Translations under genes and position numbers: made by a program
From: Bactrocera neohumeralis
Lineage: Eukaryota; Arthropoda; Insecta; Diptera; Tephritidae
Length of the DNA stretch: 64,000 nucleotides
Direction: 5' to 3'
Assembly: GCF_024586455.1 (NCBI RefSeq)
Contig: NC_065921.1
Span: forward strand, 434,001-498,000
Notes under the pieces: generated by a model
Seen by the model: only the letters and a program-made list of their open reading frames with translations
Told to the model about the DNA's origin: nothing
Database searches by the model: none
Shown: positions 12,301 through 27,000 of the stretch, in pieces
Layout of the letters: each line of letters starts with the position of its first letter
How positions within the stretch are numbered: the stretch's first letter is position 1

Positions 12301-15300
12301 CGTGTACACTCAGAAAACAACGAAAAAGGAAAACGATGACATACCTACTATACATTGATGATGCACTCATACCAACGCTTGGAACGCCTGCGGATCAGCA
12401 ATCTCTGTTCATCAGCTTAGCGATATGGGAACTAGTGTATTGATGTATTGTAGCAAAAGTGATAACGGAAACAGCTCACAGTCGTAAAACCCGCAAACAT
12501 CGAGAAAAGTAATGCCACAAGGTGAAGGTGAACGATGAGAAGCTATGATAATTGGCTGAGAGCGCAACAAAAGCCACTACGCATGCAAATATCTTGCAAC
12601 ATTTACGATATTTACGATTGACAATAACAACACTTGTTACTAAATGAAAAGCTTCGTGTTGCAACCCATGTAAGAATGAGTCATCGCTTAGTTAGGGCAA
12701 AAAGCAATTAAATCAATAAAGCGAATATTAGTCTGCAAGAAAGCAGCACCTCTACAAACTCCCGCATATTATAATGCGTAGAAGGAAAGCCCACAGACAG
12801 AAAGGAAACTAAGTAACAGGGCACTCCAATTTCGACTTGAAAACTTCCTCTGCTTGTCAATCAGAGTGAAATGAAATGCCAGGAACCGGAGTCCGATTCC
12901 CATCTTCCTTTTCGATAAATCCGCAGCACTTTTCGTTCGGCTATCATGAGCAACGAGTCTTAAAACTCCGTTGTTATATGGAAGGAACCATGAATTCACT
13001 GTTTATATAATACATTATAATAAAATAACACTTTTTAATGGATTTCAGTTTTAGTACTGTCGTCACTTCTTTTTGGTTTACTTCAATAATATATAGTATA
13101 ATTTCATTTTACCTTGATACACCGCATTGCATTGTTAAATGTTAAATAAATGTCGCGCGAAGCGTATATCAAAATAAAGAAACATGTCGTTGTGGGTGAC
13201 TTTCATAAAATTGCTGGTATATGGTAATTGGTCATGCTCTCAATTCGATCATAATTGTACGTTAATCACTGAAAATGTAGAAACAACATTTCCAATTTAG
13301 TTAAAATGTATATTAAAGCATTCTTAAATCTCTTTTATCAAATAATTATTACCTTCTTTATATATCGTTCTGCCTGGATTACTGATCCACAATAAACTTT
13401 CTAGATCAATGATCAACAGAAAATTTATTTGCGTTTGGGCTTGTTGAAAAGCTAGAAAATAATCCAAAATCCTATAGATATCAAAGGCTTTATTTATGCA
13501 CATGACGGCTAACTGGCAGTTGACCTCCGTTTGTTGTGGAATAATTTGCACAAACATACAAAACATAGGTGTGAGCGACTGTTGACGTATTGATAATGTT
13601 GTTGGTGCGCTGAACTTCAACAACCAAGCAGCGGACTGTGGCTTCCGGTCTGCGCTGTGTTGTAGTCCGTCGAACTGTCGGCATCCAATACCATAAGGTG
13701 TTAACGGCAGCCTCAGAAGCAAATACTCGTATACATTATGTATGTACAATTCGCCAAAGCAACAATATTCATATATGTATATAAACGCAGGTAAATATAT
13801 ATATTTTTACAATACTTTCCATCTGTCAATTTCTACATGGATTTTCAGTTTTAATTGTGTTTCCTCTAAAATAGGAACAATAGTTATAGTTCTGGTCAGT
13901 TGACCATCATGGTTCTTCACATCAAATCCACAATGTGGTATGTTGTTGTTCTTATGTATATAGTAGTATGTACATACATGCAGTGAAATTCTTCATAACC
14001 GGAGTTTATGTCCGGCTAAGGGAGGTGTCCATATATGGGAACGTTGCAAAAACGAGTGTTTAAAATGTATTCTTACAGTCAGAAGCTGCAACCCAGTACT
14101 TTATTGCTATGATATATATTGAACACAATAATTGCTAATTGTATAAGATTTACCCAGAACTTGTTTCAAACCTGCTTCTAATTGAAGTCCGCATCGTAAT
14201 GGAACCTTTTATGCTGACTAAACTAGTAAGGATTTAATTACATTACATAAAAGGACTTGAGCTGGAACAAAATTTGAAATAACTTTTACCAAGAAACCCA
14301 GTGCCATATGTTTTGCACGAAACTGTTTATTCATGAGAATTATAACCTGATATATTTGGTGGATACAATTAAAATTGAATGAAATTGGTATATTTTCATG
14401 CTCTGCCCAAGCAGCAGCAATTAATGGAGGATTCGTTGACCTTTCAAGCGGTCGCAAAAATGTCAATACAAATATATTGGCGGCTTTTTAACATATTGAC
14501 TGTTTGCCAAGCAATGGTTTATCGTAAGCGCAGAGTGGCGTTTCGGGCCTGCCAATCACAACTGTGTCCGACACGCGTTCCGTGTTCTTTATGAAGGCGC
14601 ATTAAATAACAAAAACAAAGCCAAGTACAAATGTTGAAGCAAAAAGCTTGCGTTGTTCATTCAAACATGACCAACGACGCAGCCGCCGCACGGCATATGC
14701 TGTTGCCGAGGGCGAATCACTGCAGTGACTGGCTCCAAAGCATAGCCGTCAACTTTGTACTCAGAACGCAAACAATATTCTCAGAAAAAGACTGCATTTG
14801 CCAGAGACTGTTCTGTTGTTAGAATAAATAGTCTGATGACATCAGAGCACACGGCTAAATCGGTGGAGGGATTGAAATGATCAGTCCGTGAACGTGTAAG
14901 GTCGTAATTTGACGACAGTGTGCGGCAATATTTGCCTATGTGAAGTGTGCGTGTGGCCTGTATGATTATCTATGTGTTAGTGTTCGTGGTATAGTTATGG
15001 CACCTTGCCGCGTCGGCGACAACTCCCACAAATAACGCCTGGCAGCGCGACAATCATGCGACCATTATCGTGCGTTTGTGCGGCAGAGTCATGTTAGTGG
15101 TGGTAGCAGCGCAGATTTGCATCACAATAGATTTCGGTATTCGTATCATTTTCGAATTGTTACTATTGTGTGTGCGCATCTAATTATTAATTTTTTTTTC
15201 TGTTTCTGTATGGACTGAATGCGTGGTTTCGTTATTTTTTACATTGTTTTAGTTGTTATTGTAACATTAAACTCCAATATTCATTGTGCGCAAGTATTGT

Positions 15301-15949
15301 TGGTTTAGTGTTATTCGCTGATGGACAAACGCTTTGTTGGCCCCAACCCAAAATCGCCAACCACCCGTATCAGGGGCTTGAGTTCTGACGTGCGCTCAAC
15401 ACTTTTAGTACAGCGCGAGATTTTCCAGCAATCGGTCGAGTTTTCCGGATAATTGCCCCATTAATTTAAAGAGTACAGTTGACACATAGGTCCTGCGAAA
15501 ATTAAAAAAAGAAAATTCATTTAAATTCTTAAAAGTCGAAAGGGCGAAGAAGAAAGTAGAAAGTAGAAAAGTGAAATTTGTTGCAAATACGCGCGCTTAC
15601 GGATTTGTGAATTTAACACAAAAAGTTGAATGTTCTGTTAATTAAGATACTCATAAAAACTTTTCGAAAAGCATTTTATCGGAAAATTAAACAAGGATAG
15701 TTTTGATTCCTTTAAGATTTTTGGTGAAAAATATATATAAAAGTAAGTTCAAATAAATGCTTCAACTCATCATAGTATAATTTAAGAATCGAAAAGCAAA
15801 GCGGAGGCTGCGCAAAGCTTGCGTTGGTGGTTTTAGACTAAAACTATTTTGATCTAAGTGAAGGAATAATCCAGAAACCAAGCATCGATAAGCTGCTAAT
15901 ACATACTTTAACTTCCAATTGGTATACAGTTATGGGAATATTGTGTTCT
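9390..15949. other. Long intergenic region, no gene supported
   Basis: About 6.5 kb without a convincing gene. Several short frames (for example minus 9883-10243, minus 13324-13749 and plus 14379-14822) lack family motifs, consistent splice context or codon bias. Locally higher GC at about 9700-10240 and 14400-15480 could mark regulatory DNA or 5' untranslated exons of the plus-strand nompA gene, but no splice donor can be tied to it. Microsatellite-like TACATA tracts occur at about 10118-10175 and 11000-11030, and a short GCT run at 11358. Confidence 0.4.
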
Positions 15950-16089
15950 TCCAAAATTGTGCAAATGATTTAATATATCTAGCTGTAGAATTTAGTACAG
16001 GCTTTCAAGCCAGTCACGGTGAGCATTCCCTTTTATTCATATCACAATTGCATTAAACCGCCAATTTGTTGCGTCCAAAATTGTGCAAA
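15950..16089 (+). pseudogene. Duplicate of nompA exon 1 and donor, ATG lost
   Basis: The segment 15966-16073 closely copies 18119-18229, which is the signal-peptide part of nompA exon 1, its GTGAGC splice donor and the start of intron 1. It differs by scattered substitutions. The copy still has an open frame ('LIYLAVEFSTGFQASH') and an intact GTGAGC donor, but the ATG-containing portion is missing. It is bordered by identical 16-bp direct repeats (TCCAAAATTGTGCAAA at 15950-15965 and 16074-16089), like a target-site duplication. Because intron sequence is included, this was a DNA-level or unspliced copy. It is most likely non-coding, but it could act as an alternative upstream exon. Confidence 0.75.
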
Positions 16090-18096
16090 AATGTCGGATA
16101 TTAAAATGCATTACATTGAAATGTTAGCAGACGTTTAAGAGCATCTTGTTATAATTTGTATAAGCACATAAAAAAAGTTCAATAAGACTTTCAACACATA
16201 TTTTTTGATTTACTGCTTATTCAACTAATTAGTGGAATAAGCTCCTTTTATACTTGATAATCTGACCATATTTTGTTCTAAATATAAATGCGAATAATAA
16301 ATAATAAATGAATGATTTTAAGTTTCATTCCTCAATATCTGCTCTAATCTAGTTTAATGTTCCCACTGATCACAAATCCACACAAAATTCAAATTATAAC
16401 GTTTACTACACTGATTTCAATTACAACGGTGTTTTTAACACCCGTTTAATATTTTTGTGGCTATAAGGCTTAATGCTACGAAAGTGCATTGACTTCGATT
16501 TTATGGAAATGGTTCAACATTCTTCACCATCACAAGAGATATGAAAGTAGTAGGAAAAGTGGGCGAGCCATCCAAATCGAATGCCAATGCCGAGTGGCAA
16601 ATATGCCACGCGGCTACTATAACAACAAAACCAGCAAGTAAAGTAACTAGAACGAATGAACAAGTGAACAATAAATGTCAAAGTGACAATTGACATTTTT
16701 CACTTTTAACACACTCATGTATGGTATATAGAAAACAGTACGCAACAACACACACATCGAACCGGAACCAACATCCGGCCATGCTGTTCACAATAAAAAG
16801 ATGATCGCTGGAAAATCGAATTCAAGCTCGGGAATGAGTTGCCCACGAATGCAAGCACTTCATATTTGTTGGCTTATGGTAATCACTTTGATAGTCATTT
16901 CGTTACGCATAGTGCTCCCAATGACCAAAAAGCAGCTTCCATCGAGTGACGGTTAAGCAACAACAAAAGTACGTGTTTAAATGCCCCACAATAGTTTCAA
17001 CAGCTTTTGTATACTATATGCATATGCAAAAATGCATACATACAAATGTACGTATGTAATAAGGGTAAGAGTTGCAGCTGGCTGGTGGCTAATTCAAATT
17101 TTTGGGCTTTGTATTTTGTCTGATTCTAAATGGTCATAATATCCCTTTATTTAGGTCAAAATCATTTTAGTAGTATATGAATAATTTCATTTATTAAAAT
17201 AATTTAATCATGAAATTACTATTAAGTATCAAATTTATTAAAGGGGATAGTAAAAATATTGTTTAAAATTTACCCAGAATTTTTTGCCTTTACTTAGTTC
17301 AATCGTATAGTATATTTATATGGCAAATACCATATTGCTATTACATTTGCTCGTCGGTTTCAAATTTTCCATTAAAATAATATATTTATTCTTTTTTTTA
17401 ATATAGGAAATTTTATATATGCGATCTTTTCCATCGGTTAGCGAGAAGATTAACAGAGATTATATTCTGTTACAAATGTTTCCAATCCGAGTCGACCTCC
17501 TATGATGCATCGACAATTTTTTGAACCTTATTTTCAATATTTTCCATTCAGAGAAATTTCCCCTCGTTTTCAGATAGCACTTATTACCTCCCATTTATGT
17601 GGTCAAATTCTACTTTGAACGAGGTTCTTTAAAAATGAGTGTGAATATTAGGAAATTAGCTCCCAGTATGAGTAATCCAAATAATTTTAAAGTAAACAAG
17701 TATACATTAACAACTTTGGTCTGATATTTTTTGGATGAGATGGCAACAAAGTAAAATGAGAATAATTTATTTGAGTTTTTTAATTATTGTTTCGTGTGCC
17801 ACTGACATTCGTTTAGCATATTATCTAACCAAAACGCTATTTGACGTCGTAGCAAAGAGAAGAGTTGCATAGTACTAGAGTAAATATTAACACTATCAAA
17901 TATGTATGTATGTCCTTACAAACTTACACATATATCATATACATATGTATATATTTTTCTATGATTTCAGTTTAGACAAATAAGTATGCAATCCGTAAGA
18001 ACGCGACCAGATGCGCCGACCGTCTAATAAATAAATACAACCAAATCATTGGAAAGGCGAAAAATAAAGTCAGTACTCATTAGGCTCACTAAAACA
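16090..18096. other. Region upstream of nompA, possible 5' UTR and promoter
   Basis: No coding exon is supported. Several low-complexity AT stretches occur. The region directly 5' of the nompA ATG at 18097 (about 17980-18096) is free of repeats and is the likely leader. Transcription start not determined. Confidence 0.35.
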
Positions 18097-21000
18097 ATGA
18101 CAAATCCCAAGCGAACATTTGATTTTATATACTTAGCTGTAGTATTTAGTATAGGCTTTCAAGCCAGTTACGGTGAGCATTCCCTTTTATTCATATCACA
18201 ATTACATTAAACCGCCAATTTGTTGTGTCTGCCAATCTCCGTAGCACAAACAACATGTAAGAATGGTTTGGGACGCGTCCTATACGAACGACTGCCCAAC
18301 CAACAACTACAGGGTTACGACGATGATGTAGTGCGCGACACAGCGCCGCCCTTTCGAGTCTTAGAAAAGTGCCAAGACTTGTGTCTGCGCGATCGCACCG
18401 GCACCAACAACTTGGTGCGCACCTGCACCAGCTTCGACTTTCAACCAGGCAGTCGCATCACCTCTTTCGGCGGCACCTCCGAATACGAAGAATCCCTTTG
18501 CTACCTAACATCCGAACAAGCAGGCCCTGAGGGCATCGGCAGTCTGATGCTGGTACCAAATAGTGTACATTTCAATGAGATTTGCTTGACCTGTAAGTGC
18601 CAGCACCGAGCGGAACGCTCAATTCTGATATCATTAGATTCTATATAATTAAATCAATGCATTTATCGCTTCATAACTTGTAGCCAATCGCCCGGAAAGA
18701 GAATGTCCCAGTCGGCGGTATGTGTTTGAGCGGCATCCGCGCAAGAAATTAAAATTACCAATCTCGGATGTCAAGGAGGTGTGTGTGTGATGACTATCAG
18801 CTAACTATAACTACTACTTATTTAATATTATCATTGTTGTTGCTATATTGATTGTATTTTGGTTTCTCAGTAGTTGTAATATTTTTGTCGTTAACACATT
18901 CAAGTTTGTATTCATACAGTTTACGGCAGCGAATCGTTCGGATTGCGAGGATAAGTGTTTGAATGAATTCGCATTCGTTTGTCGCTCCGCCAATTTCGAC
19001 TCTACAATGCGTTCCTGCACGTTAAGCAGGTGAGTGGTACATATGCATCTATGTATGTATATCGGTTGGTTCAGTATAAAGATGCACACCTCATAGTCTT
19101 TCAATTTTTTTATCTAAGAATACTCAGTGATAGTTGTCTACATTGTACTTAGCTGAACATAACTATTTCAAATTAAATATTTATCTCCCCATGAACAGGT
19201 TCACACGCCGCACACATCCAGAATTACTAGAAGATGACCCCAACTCTGACTACTTGGAAAACACCTGCTTGAATGGTACGCAAATCCAGTTTCATAGTCC
19301 TTTTCATTTTGCTCTATTTGCACTTACTAACACACATTCATTTAATAAGTGGCCAAGCATATGTCTTGTAATCATTCAAATCAAAACAAATGCCACTTAT
19401 CAAAAACTTCCTTACGTACACACATATGTACATATATTGCGAAGTATACACCTGGTCCAAGCAATTAAATATCAATTTTTCGCAGCTGAGCGACGTTGTG
19501 ACGGTCTGGCCGTGTTCGTTAAGGAGGAGAATAAACGACTAGGCGGTCCCTTCGAAGTGGATATTTTCAATAACATGACTTTGGAGGAATGTCAGACTAT
19601 GTGTCTACGCGCCGAGAAGTAAGAAGTGCTATTGGAAAGCAGCAACGCAATTACATAATAATTTAGTTGCCGTTCCTTGTGCAAATATAATAAAATAGTT
19701 ACTAGCATAGCATATGTTATGCCATTTCAGATACTTCTGTCGTTCTGTCGAGTTTGATGATCAGACGAAGCAGTGCATTTTGTCTGAGGAGGATTCTATT
19801 TCACAGAAAGATGACATAAGTATCAGTTCCAGCCCAACGCACCATTTTTACGATCTGGTCTGCTTAGACAACCGTAAGTACAAGAGAGCGGATATTAAGA
19901 GAGTATGTAATGCTATAGAATTACCCAACCATGGCAAACATGCCCTCGTCTGCCCATAAATATTATTTTTAAAACAAAATCTTTTCAGCTATTCGTTTGA
20001 TTGTATAGTATATTTCACTGTCCTAATTTATCATTGTTAATAAATTCATTGCAGAACGTGCCACTGATTATCCCGATAATTCCGTTACGTCGCATTTGTT
20101 CTCTTCGGGTCGCCGACCAGACACGGCTTTTCAGCGTTACCGAAATTCACGTCTGGGTGGCGAATTTCATTCCGAGATTACTGGCCGCTCCTTAAGTGAA
20201 TGCCTCGACGAGTGTTTGCGTCAAACTAGCTTCCAGTGTCGGTAAGTGGATGATACAATTGATAATTATATACTTTCTGCTGCATATAAACGAAAGAAAC
20301 TAGTGCTCTTTCTAACATAAAGTAGAAAGATGAATTGTTGAAGCATTTTTATTAGAATTTCAAAGCAAATATCCGCAAAGGCACCGCAAATATATGCAAC
20401 CTTGATTTTAACAACTTATTGTAAGTTCGTAAATTCAATAAAAATTTATAGCAAATCAATATTGTGTGAGCCTGGAAACTATACTACATAAGTGGTAAGT
20501 AACCAACAATAGAAACTTGATAAAGAACTTATTCACGAAAATAATAGAAAGGGTATATCATAGGACATCTTATCCACCTCGGTGTGGTTGTTCATTTTGA
20601 GAAAGAGTTTGTATTTTCAATAACAGACTCCTTCTGTCGACGTTGTCGACTTTTATATATATACATATATATATCATATATAGTATATGCATGTTACATT
20701 TGCCATTATGGAGAAGAAATTAATTTGTGCTTAGAAATCGCAGTTCAAGGCATTTATTCATTCATGTCTTGTAATGTTTTCATAGAGTTGTGGTTGTGAT
20801 TGTAAACTAATTAGCGCAACAAGTGGAAAGCAGGCATAACTGTCACTACTGTTCTTTCTTTTTATGTTAGCCGTTAACATTCCAAGTAGCGGGCAATAAA
20901 TAGTAGTTCGCTGACTCAATCAAAATCATTAAATAAACTTGCCACGCTAAATTCTTGATTTTTAACGCGTGTATTTATTTACCTTTTCCTTGTAGATCGG

Positions 21001-24000
21001 CGGTTTACAGTGATCGCTTTCGCACTTGCCGCTTGAGTCGTTACAATCAAAAGGACGGCATGCGTATTATTTACGACGCAGACTACGATTATTACGAGAA
21101 TCTAATGCGTAAGTAGAGCAATTCCGTTGTCACAAAACTCTTCTATTTCTCTAATTGTGTTATTTGTATGCAAGTGAACGTGGTTGGCGGTGGCGATACG
21201 GATGGACACGGTGGCGTTAGCAATGGTGGCAGTCACAGGCAAAGTGAGCATGGAAGCTCTAATTGGCGCCCCCCCAATAAAGATGACGACCGTTATGGCA
21301 CGGGAGCTGGTGGCAGTAGTGGTGGTAGATACCCCGCCGGTGGTGGCGGTACGGCTGGTTCAGGGACACCTATTGGTGGTAGTGCTGATGATTACGGACG
21401 CCCTTACGATCGCTATCCAACACCTAATGAATATGGTAGGTTTAAGACATGCAATTATAAATGTTAGTTCATGTTTAACTGTAATACATTTACTAAATTT
21501 TTATTTCTAACTTCCTTTGTTATTGTAATTCGTATGTGTGATTACATAAAGATATCCGCTAACAAACTAACAACTAACACTTTATTAACACTCCTTTCCT
21601 AGATCGTTATCCAGGTAGCGGGAGCGGCGGTGGTGACCGGTACGCTAACGATGGTCGTTATCCATCATCTGTTGACAGTCGCGATCCATATGAAGAACGC
21701 TTTCCACCGGGACGCTTTCCTGTTGGCGATCAAGAGCGATATCCAAGTGATCGTGATCGTTATCCAGGTGTGGGATTAGATTTATATCCAGGTGATCGAG
21801 AACGTTACCCAGGAGAGCGTGATCGTTATCCCAATGATCGTCTTCCATTCGACCGTGACCGTGATCGTGATCGTTTTCTTATTAGGGAGCATGATCATGA
21901 TAGATATCCTGGTGGTGATCGTGATCGTTATCCTGGAGATCGAAATCGATATCCACTTGGGGATCGAGGTGGTTTCCCGATCAATGATCGTGAACGTGAA
22001 CGTTATCCAGGTTTTAACGATCGTTATCCACCAGGTCGATATGGCGAGCGTAACCGTGAACGAGATCGCGATAGTGATCGTTACCCAATTGAAGACTATC
22101 CACGCCGGGGTCCGTATTCTCCCCGCCCTCTAGACCGTTATCCCATACCTTCACTCAACGATAACGGATTACCCAGTGATCTGCCTCACACTAGACCTTA
22201 TCCTCCAGATGATGATCTACCCTATCGTCCTTATGGTACAGCAAGCCGTTACCCACAAGATCGTTATGCTAGTAGGTATCCCTCACGCTATTCACCGGAA
22301 AGAGATCCTGCATATGGCTACACTGGACGCGATGCCCCTGACAACTTCTTCCTTGATAAACGTTTTCGTCCCTCCTCCATTGACTCGCGCTACCCTTTGT
22401 TGACCGATGGACGGGGTGGCCAACCTCCGCAACGATTTGGATCAGACGGCCGTTATCCTCCAGATGATTTAATACACACTGCTCGAAGACCAGAACCAGA
22501 TTCAGCAAAGCGTTATCCCCCAGCACCTTTAGTGCCCCCCACAACCATAAGTAAATATCCCTCTACACCAAACCGATTTCCGGTAGGTACTGACCGCTAC
22601 CCCATCGATATATATAAATATGGCAATCGATATGGTAGCAGTGGTAGCAGCAGCGGCGTAAGACCAGGTGAGCCCATGGCAAATAATTAAATGCACTAAC
22701 CAACTAGACAGGCTTTTGTGTTATTAACTCGAATTTTTTTCAAATCGGAGGTTATATAATAACTGTTTGAGCATATTTATTTAGGTTATGATCGTCCACC
22801 TCCGCCACCACATTATTTTGATGTAGACTACGAGGAACGCTATGGCGACCGTTATGGCGGCTATGATCGTGAATATGAGGGACCTATCGGCAGAAGACCT
22901 TTAGGTGGTGGTGGCGGCTATCCTCACTATGAAAGTCCCTTCAATCGTCCATATGGACATGGGCTTGGTGCTCCGCCCCCACTAGACGACAATCGACCTT
23001 TGGCACCACCATTACATCCCTATGGGGCAGCGGGAAGCATTGGACCAGTAGCGTCCGGCGGTGGTTCATCGCGGCCCCCAGTGACGCGTTGTGAAGAGAC
23101 TGACAATTTCAAACAAATCGCAGCAAGACACAAAATGCGCCGACACTATGTGCGGCGGTCACTAGTCGTGCCCTCTCTAATACAGTGCGAACGAGAGTGC
23201 ATTGAATCTCGAGACTTTATTTGTCGTAGCTTCAATTACAGGTATGCTAAAATAAGCCAAAAATAACACGTCTAACTCTTTTTCTTCAACAGGGATGCAG
23301 CCGCTACAAACTACGATGAACGCGATTTGCCCAATTGTGAGCTAAGTGATCGGGATTCACGTGAACTGGACGTCCATGATCCAAGCAATTTCGATGCAGC
23401 CAATTACGATTACTACGAGCGTAGTTTGGGTCGTAGTGATGGCGAGTGTATGGATGGTGAGTGGATAACGTGTTTAAACCTAGAAGTACAGTTAAGCGTA
23501 TGAGAATTTCAGTGACGCAGACTTGCAACGAGGAGGGAATGGAATTCACTATACGCACTCCGGAAGGATTTCTTGGACGTATCTATACATACGGGTACTA
23601 TGATCGGTGCGTACAGTGTTCACATTGTATATTTGACAGTATAATGCTTTTCTAATTATTCATTTGTCAAAATTTTTTAGATGCTTCTTCCGCGGCAACG
23701 GTGGCACTGTAAATGTGCTACGTATCAGCGGTCCACAAGGCTACCCCGATTGCGGCACCCAAAGAGTATACCAAGTTTAAATCTCTTTATCTCACTGACT
23801 ATACTTACAATGCCTTCATATAACAAGCAATTTAATTATATTTGCAGTATGGCGACACTCTGACCAACATTGTTGTTGTGCAATTTTCTGATAATGTGCA
23901 AACCAGTCGTGACAAACGATACAATTTAACTTGTGTCTTCCGTGGACCAGGGGAAGCAGTTGTCACTTCCGGTTATATTGGTGCAGGGTAAGCCAGACGA

Positions 24001-27000
24001 ACTGAAGTGGTCAGTTGTAGAAGCCGTAGAACTCTGTAGCATACTTGTAGGCGTATATGAAGTTTCACAATTGTGTAGTGTGTTGTTTGCCAACATAAGC
24101 GGTTACTCTATTTGTCTAAAAAATAAAATTCGTTAATATAAATCTGCAGAGTATGCAGAAAGGGATTGCTCTGGACAGCGTCGCATATACTTCGTTATAT
24201 TGTGTTGGTATAAACCTTCATAATGTCCCAACTCGGAAAAAATTGAAGAATTGTTGTACTACATATTATAGTAAATTTCGGATTTGCAGAGGGACAATTG
24301 TATATAAATGGCTCCTTAATTCAATGATTATCATCTTCAATTTCGTTAAGCTCTGTCTGATATGATATATACGTGTCATATAATTGATAAATGATTAACC
24401 CATATGGCTAGTCATTTAATTGTTGATGCAAATTATCTTCTTCTTCTTTTATATATACTCACAATAGAATTAGATTTTATTTTGTACCGTATACATCTTT
24501 CAAATATGTTTGGAACCAAGTTTACGACGCACGCGGTAATCTTATAGCACACTCACTAGTTAATCTGCACATTTGCTTAGCTAGTCGACTGTCCAATCTC
24601 TATTCATAAGGCTGAACACAAGTGAGACAAAGCTCTTTGGTTTCACTATGGTCATGGCCACAATATATGTACATTAATTTTAATTAGCTCTCACTAATCC
24701 CGGTAACTTGCTTTATATGTAACACAACGAAGTGATATGGAAACCAAGAAAACGAGATGTCTCGTGTTTCTGTTAAACTTTGTTGCTTCTGCAATAATAT
24801 GTTTCTGTATGAAGTCTTTCTGAATCCGATAGATCTGGCAGTCCCATACCCATTGAATACCTTCCTGCGGAGAATACTCTAAGTTCGAAAGTCCGTCTAA
24901 TGATTCTCTATCAAGGACGCCCAACCACCACGATAGCAGTGGGAGATCCACTGACTTTCCGACTGGAGGCACAGGATGGTTACAATCACGTAACTGATAT
25001 ATTTGCCACTAATGTGGTGGCACGTGATCCATACTCGGGTAGAAGCATACAACTTATTGATAGATTTGGGTGAGTGGTTAATAATCATATTGAGAGATGT
25101 GTCCATTTTGCTATCTCCTATTATAGTTGCCCTGTGGATCCTTATGTGTTTCCCGAACTGGATAAACTGCGTGATGGAGACACATTGGAGGCGCGTTTCA
25201 ATGCCTTCAAAATACCCGAGTCAAATTTCCTTGTATTTGAAGCTACAGTTCGCACTTGCCGTGATGGTTGCCAACCTGCTTATTGTCCAGGTGCAGCTGG
25301 TCGGCAGGAACCTTCATTCGGACGTCGCAGACGTTCACTCAATATTACAGATGTTGCAGAAATCGAAACAAATACCGAACCTGTATCTGAACGTTTAATT
25401 GACGAACTCTCTGAAGTGAATAGTACCAAAGTATTGGGTACGATGGGAGACTTTAACAAGAGTAAGGCGCTTTTTATATTATATAAAAACCATTTGACAA
25501 ACTATGTATTTTTAACACAAATTTTGATGTTCATAGCGATTACAAAAGATGACAAGTCTAATCAGGAGTTAGAGGAACCAGAACAAGTGCGTGAAATGAT
25601 TGAGGTATGTTTTGGCAAATATGAATGTTGTCGTCAATTGCGCAGGCGAGGAATTGCTAAAGAGATCCTATCTTTCGCTGAGTTGCATTAAAATTTCAGT
25701 TTTGTATAAACGTATTATATAATAAGGGTACTCATTTAATGTGGCATTTATCTAATAGTCGCAAAGTGGCAAAATAGTAATTTTCCATGAATGCCGCAGA
25801 AAATAGTCTCGTGTAGTTGTAATTTTGTCGCAAAATAAAATGCATGTAAAAGTGAAAAGCAGTTGTGCGATATTTCCATTTTGCAAAGTTTGGAATTAAT
25901 GCCACAAGCTTGCGACATTAAATGAGTACCCCAATTTAACCAAATAAAGTCATAGATTTTAAGATTAACAACTATCTTTAGAATCAAATATTATACGAGT
26001 ATAGCAAGTACTGTTAGTTCGTAGTTATGTGGGAACAGGATAAGGAACCCAAGCGCACTGCCCGAATAGTGAGCTCTTTACGCCCTTCAATGTCCCAAAT
26101 AATTACATATCCTTTTATGTGTGCCGGACCAGTGTTCACGGGAATTTTAGACGGTTTTTGTAGCAACATGTTACTACAGATTATAATAGTTTTGTACACC
26201 TAACGGTTGAATTTATTACCTAAAACTAATTGAAATAGGTATAGCGTTATGTGTATATAAATGATCAGGATGACGAGACGAGTAGAAATCCGGGTGACTG
26301 TCTGTCTGTCCGTCCGTCGATGCAAGCCGTAACTTGAGTAGATGTGCGTAATCGGACCACTGCCACTCCCACAAAACGCCATTAATCGAAAACGTATACA
26401 ACCATATAGAACCTTCGGGCTAAAACTTTTGAAAAAGTGGGTGTGGCCCCGCTTTCTAATAGGTTTAATGTACATATCTTCTAGACTAATTTAGCTACAA
26501 GAGCCAAATTCACACAGGATAAATCCCGTAAGCACCCCTACCGACGATGTAAAATGGTTTAAATCGGAAGGTAACCTCGTCTACTCCCCATATAACCGTA
26601 CTGTTAGGAGCTACTAATAGTACTATAAATCAATAACTAAGTACGACAGACACATAAAATTTTACCACCGAGATGGTATGAGAGGACATTATTGGAGCCC
26701 GCGTAAATTGGGACTAGGAGTGTGGCACATCCCACTTTGAAGTAAAATTACATTTCTAAAACTAAATTTGGTGCGTGACATTTTTAACATTCTTATTTGC
26801 GAAATAATACATTTTATATTCCAACCAACCAAAACTATTTAAGCCCCCAAATCCCGGAAATGTGGACTTCAGCATCTATAGTTGACTTTTGACTGAACAT
26901 GTCGGTCAATAAATGGGATATTCAATTAAAATTCTGAGAAAGTCCTCTCCTGATAATAGTATCTCTGTGTATTAAAAATGGGTTGAAACGGGTCAATACT

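Noticed and set aside
13324..13749. Minus-strand 141-codon frame tested as a second odorant receptor
   Set aside because: None of the receptor signatures (C-terminal AQKP-type motif, TM7 pattern) is present and no flanking exons could be joined.
21184..22544. Long alternative-frame ORFs over the RYP region
   Set aside because: Repetitive DNA gives open shadow frames; only the PAN-ZP frame joins neighbouring exons in phase.
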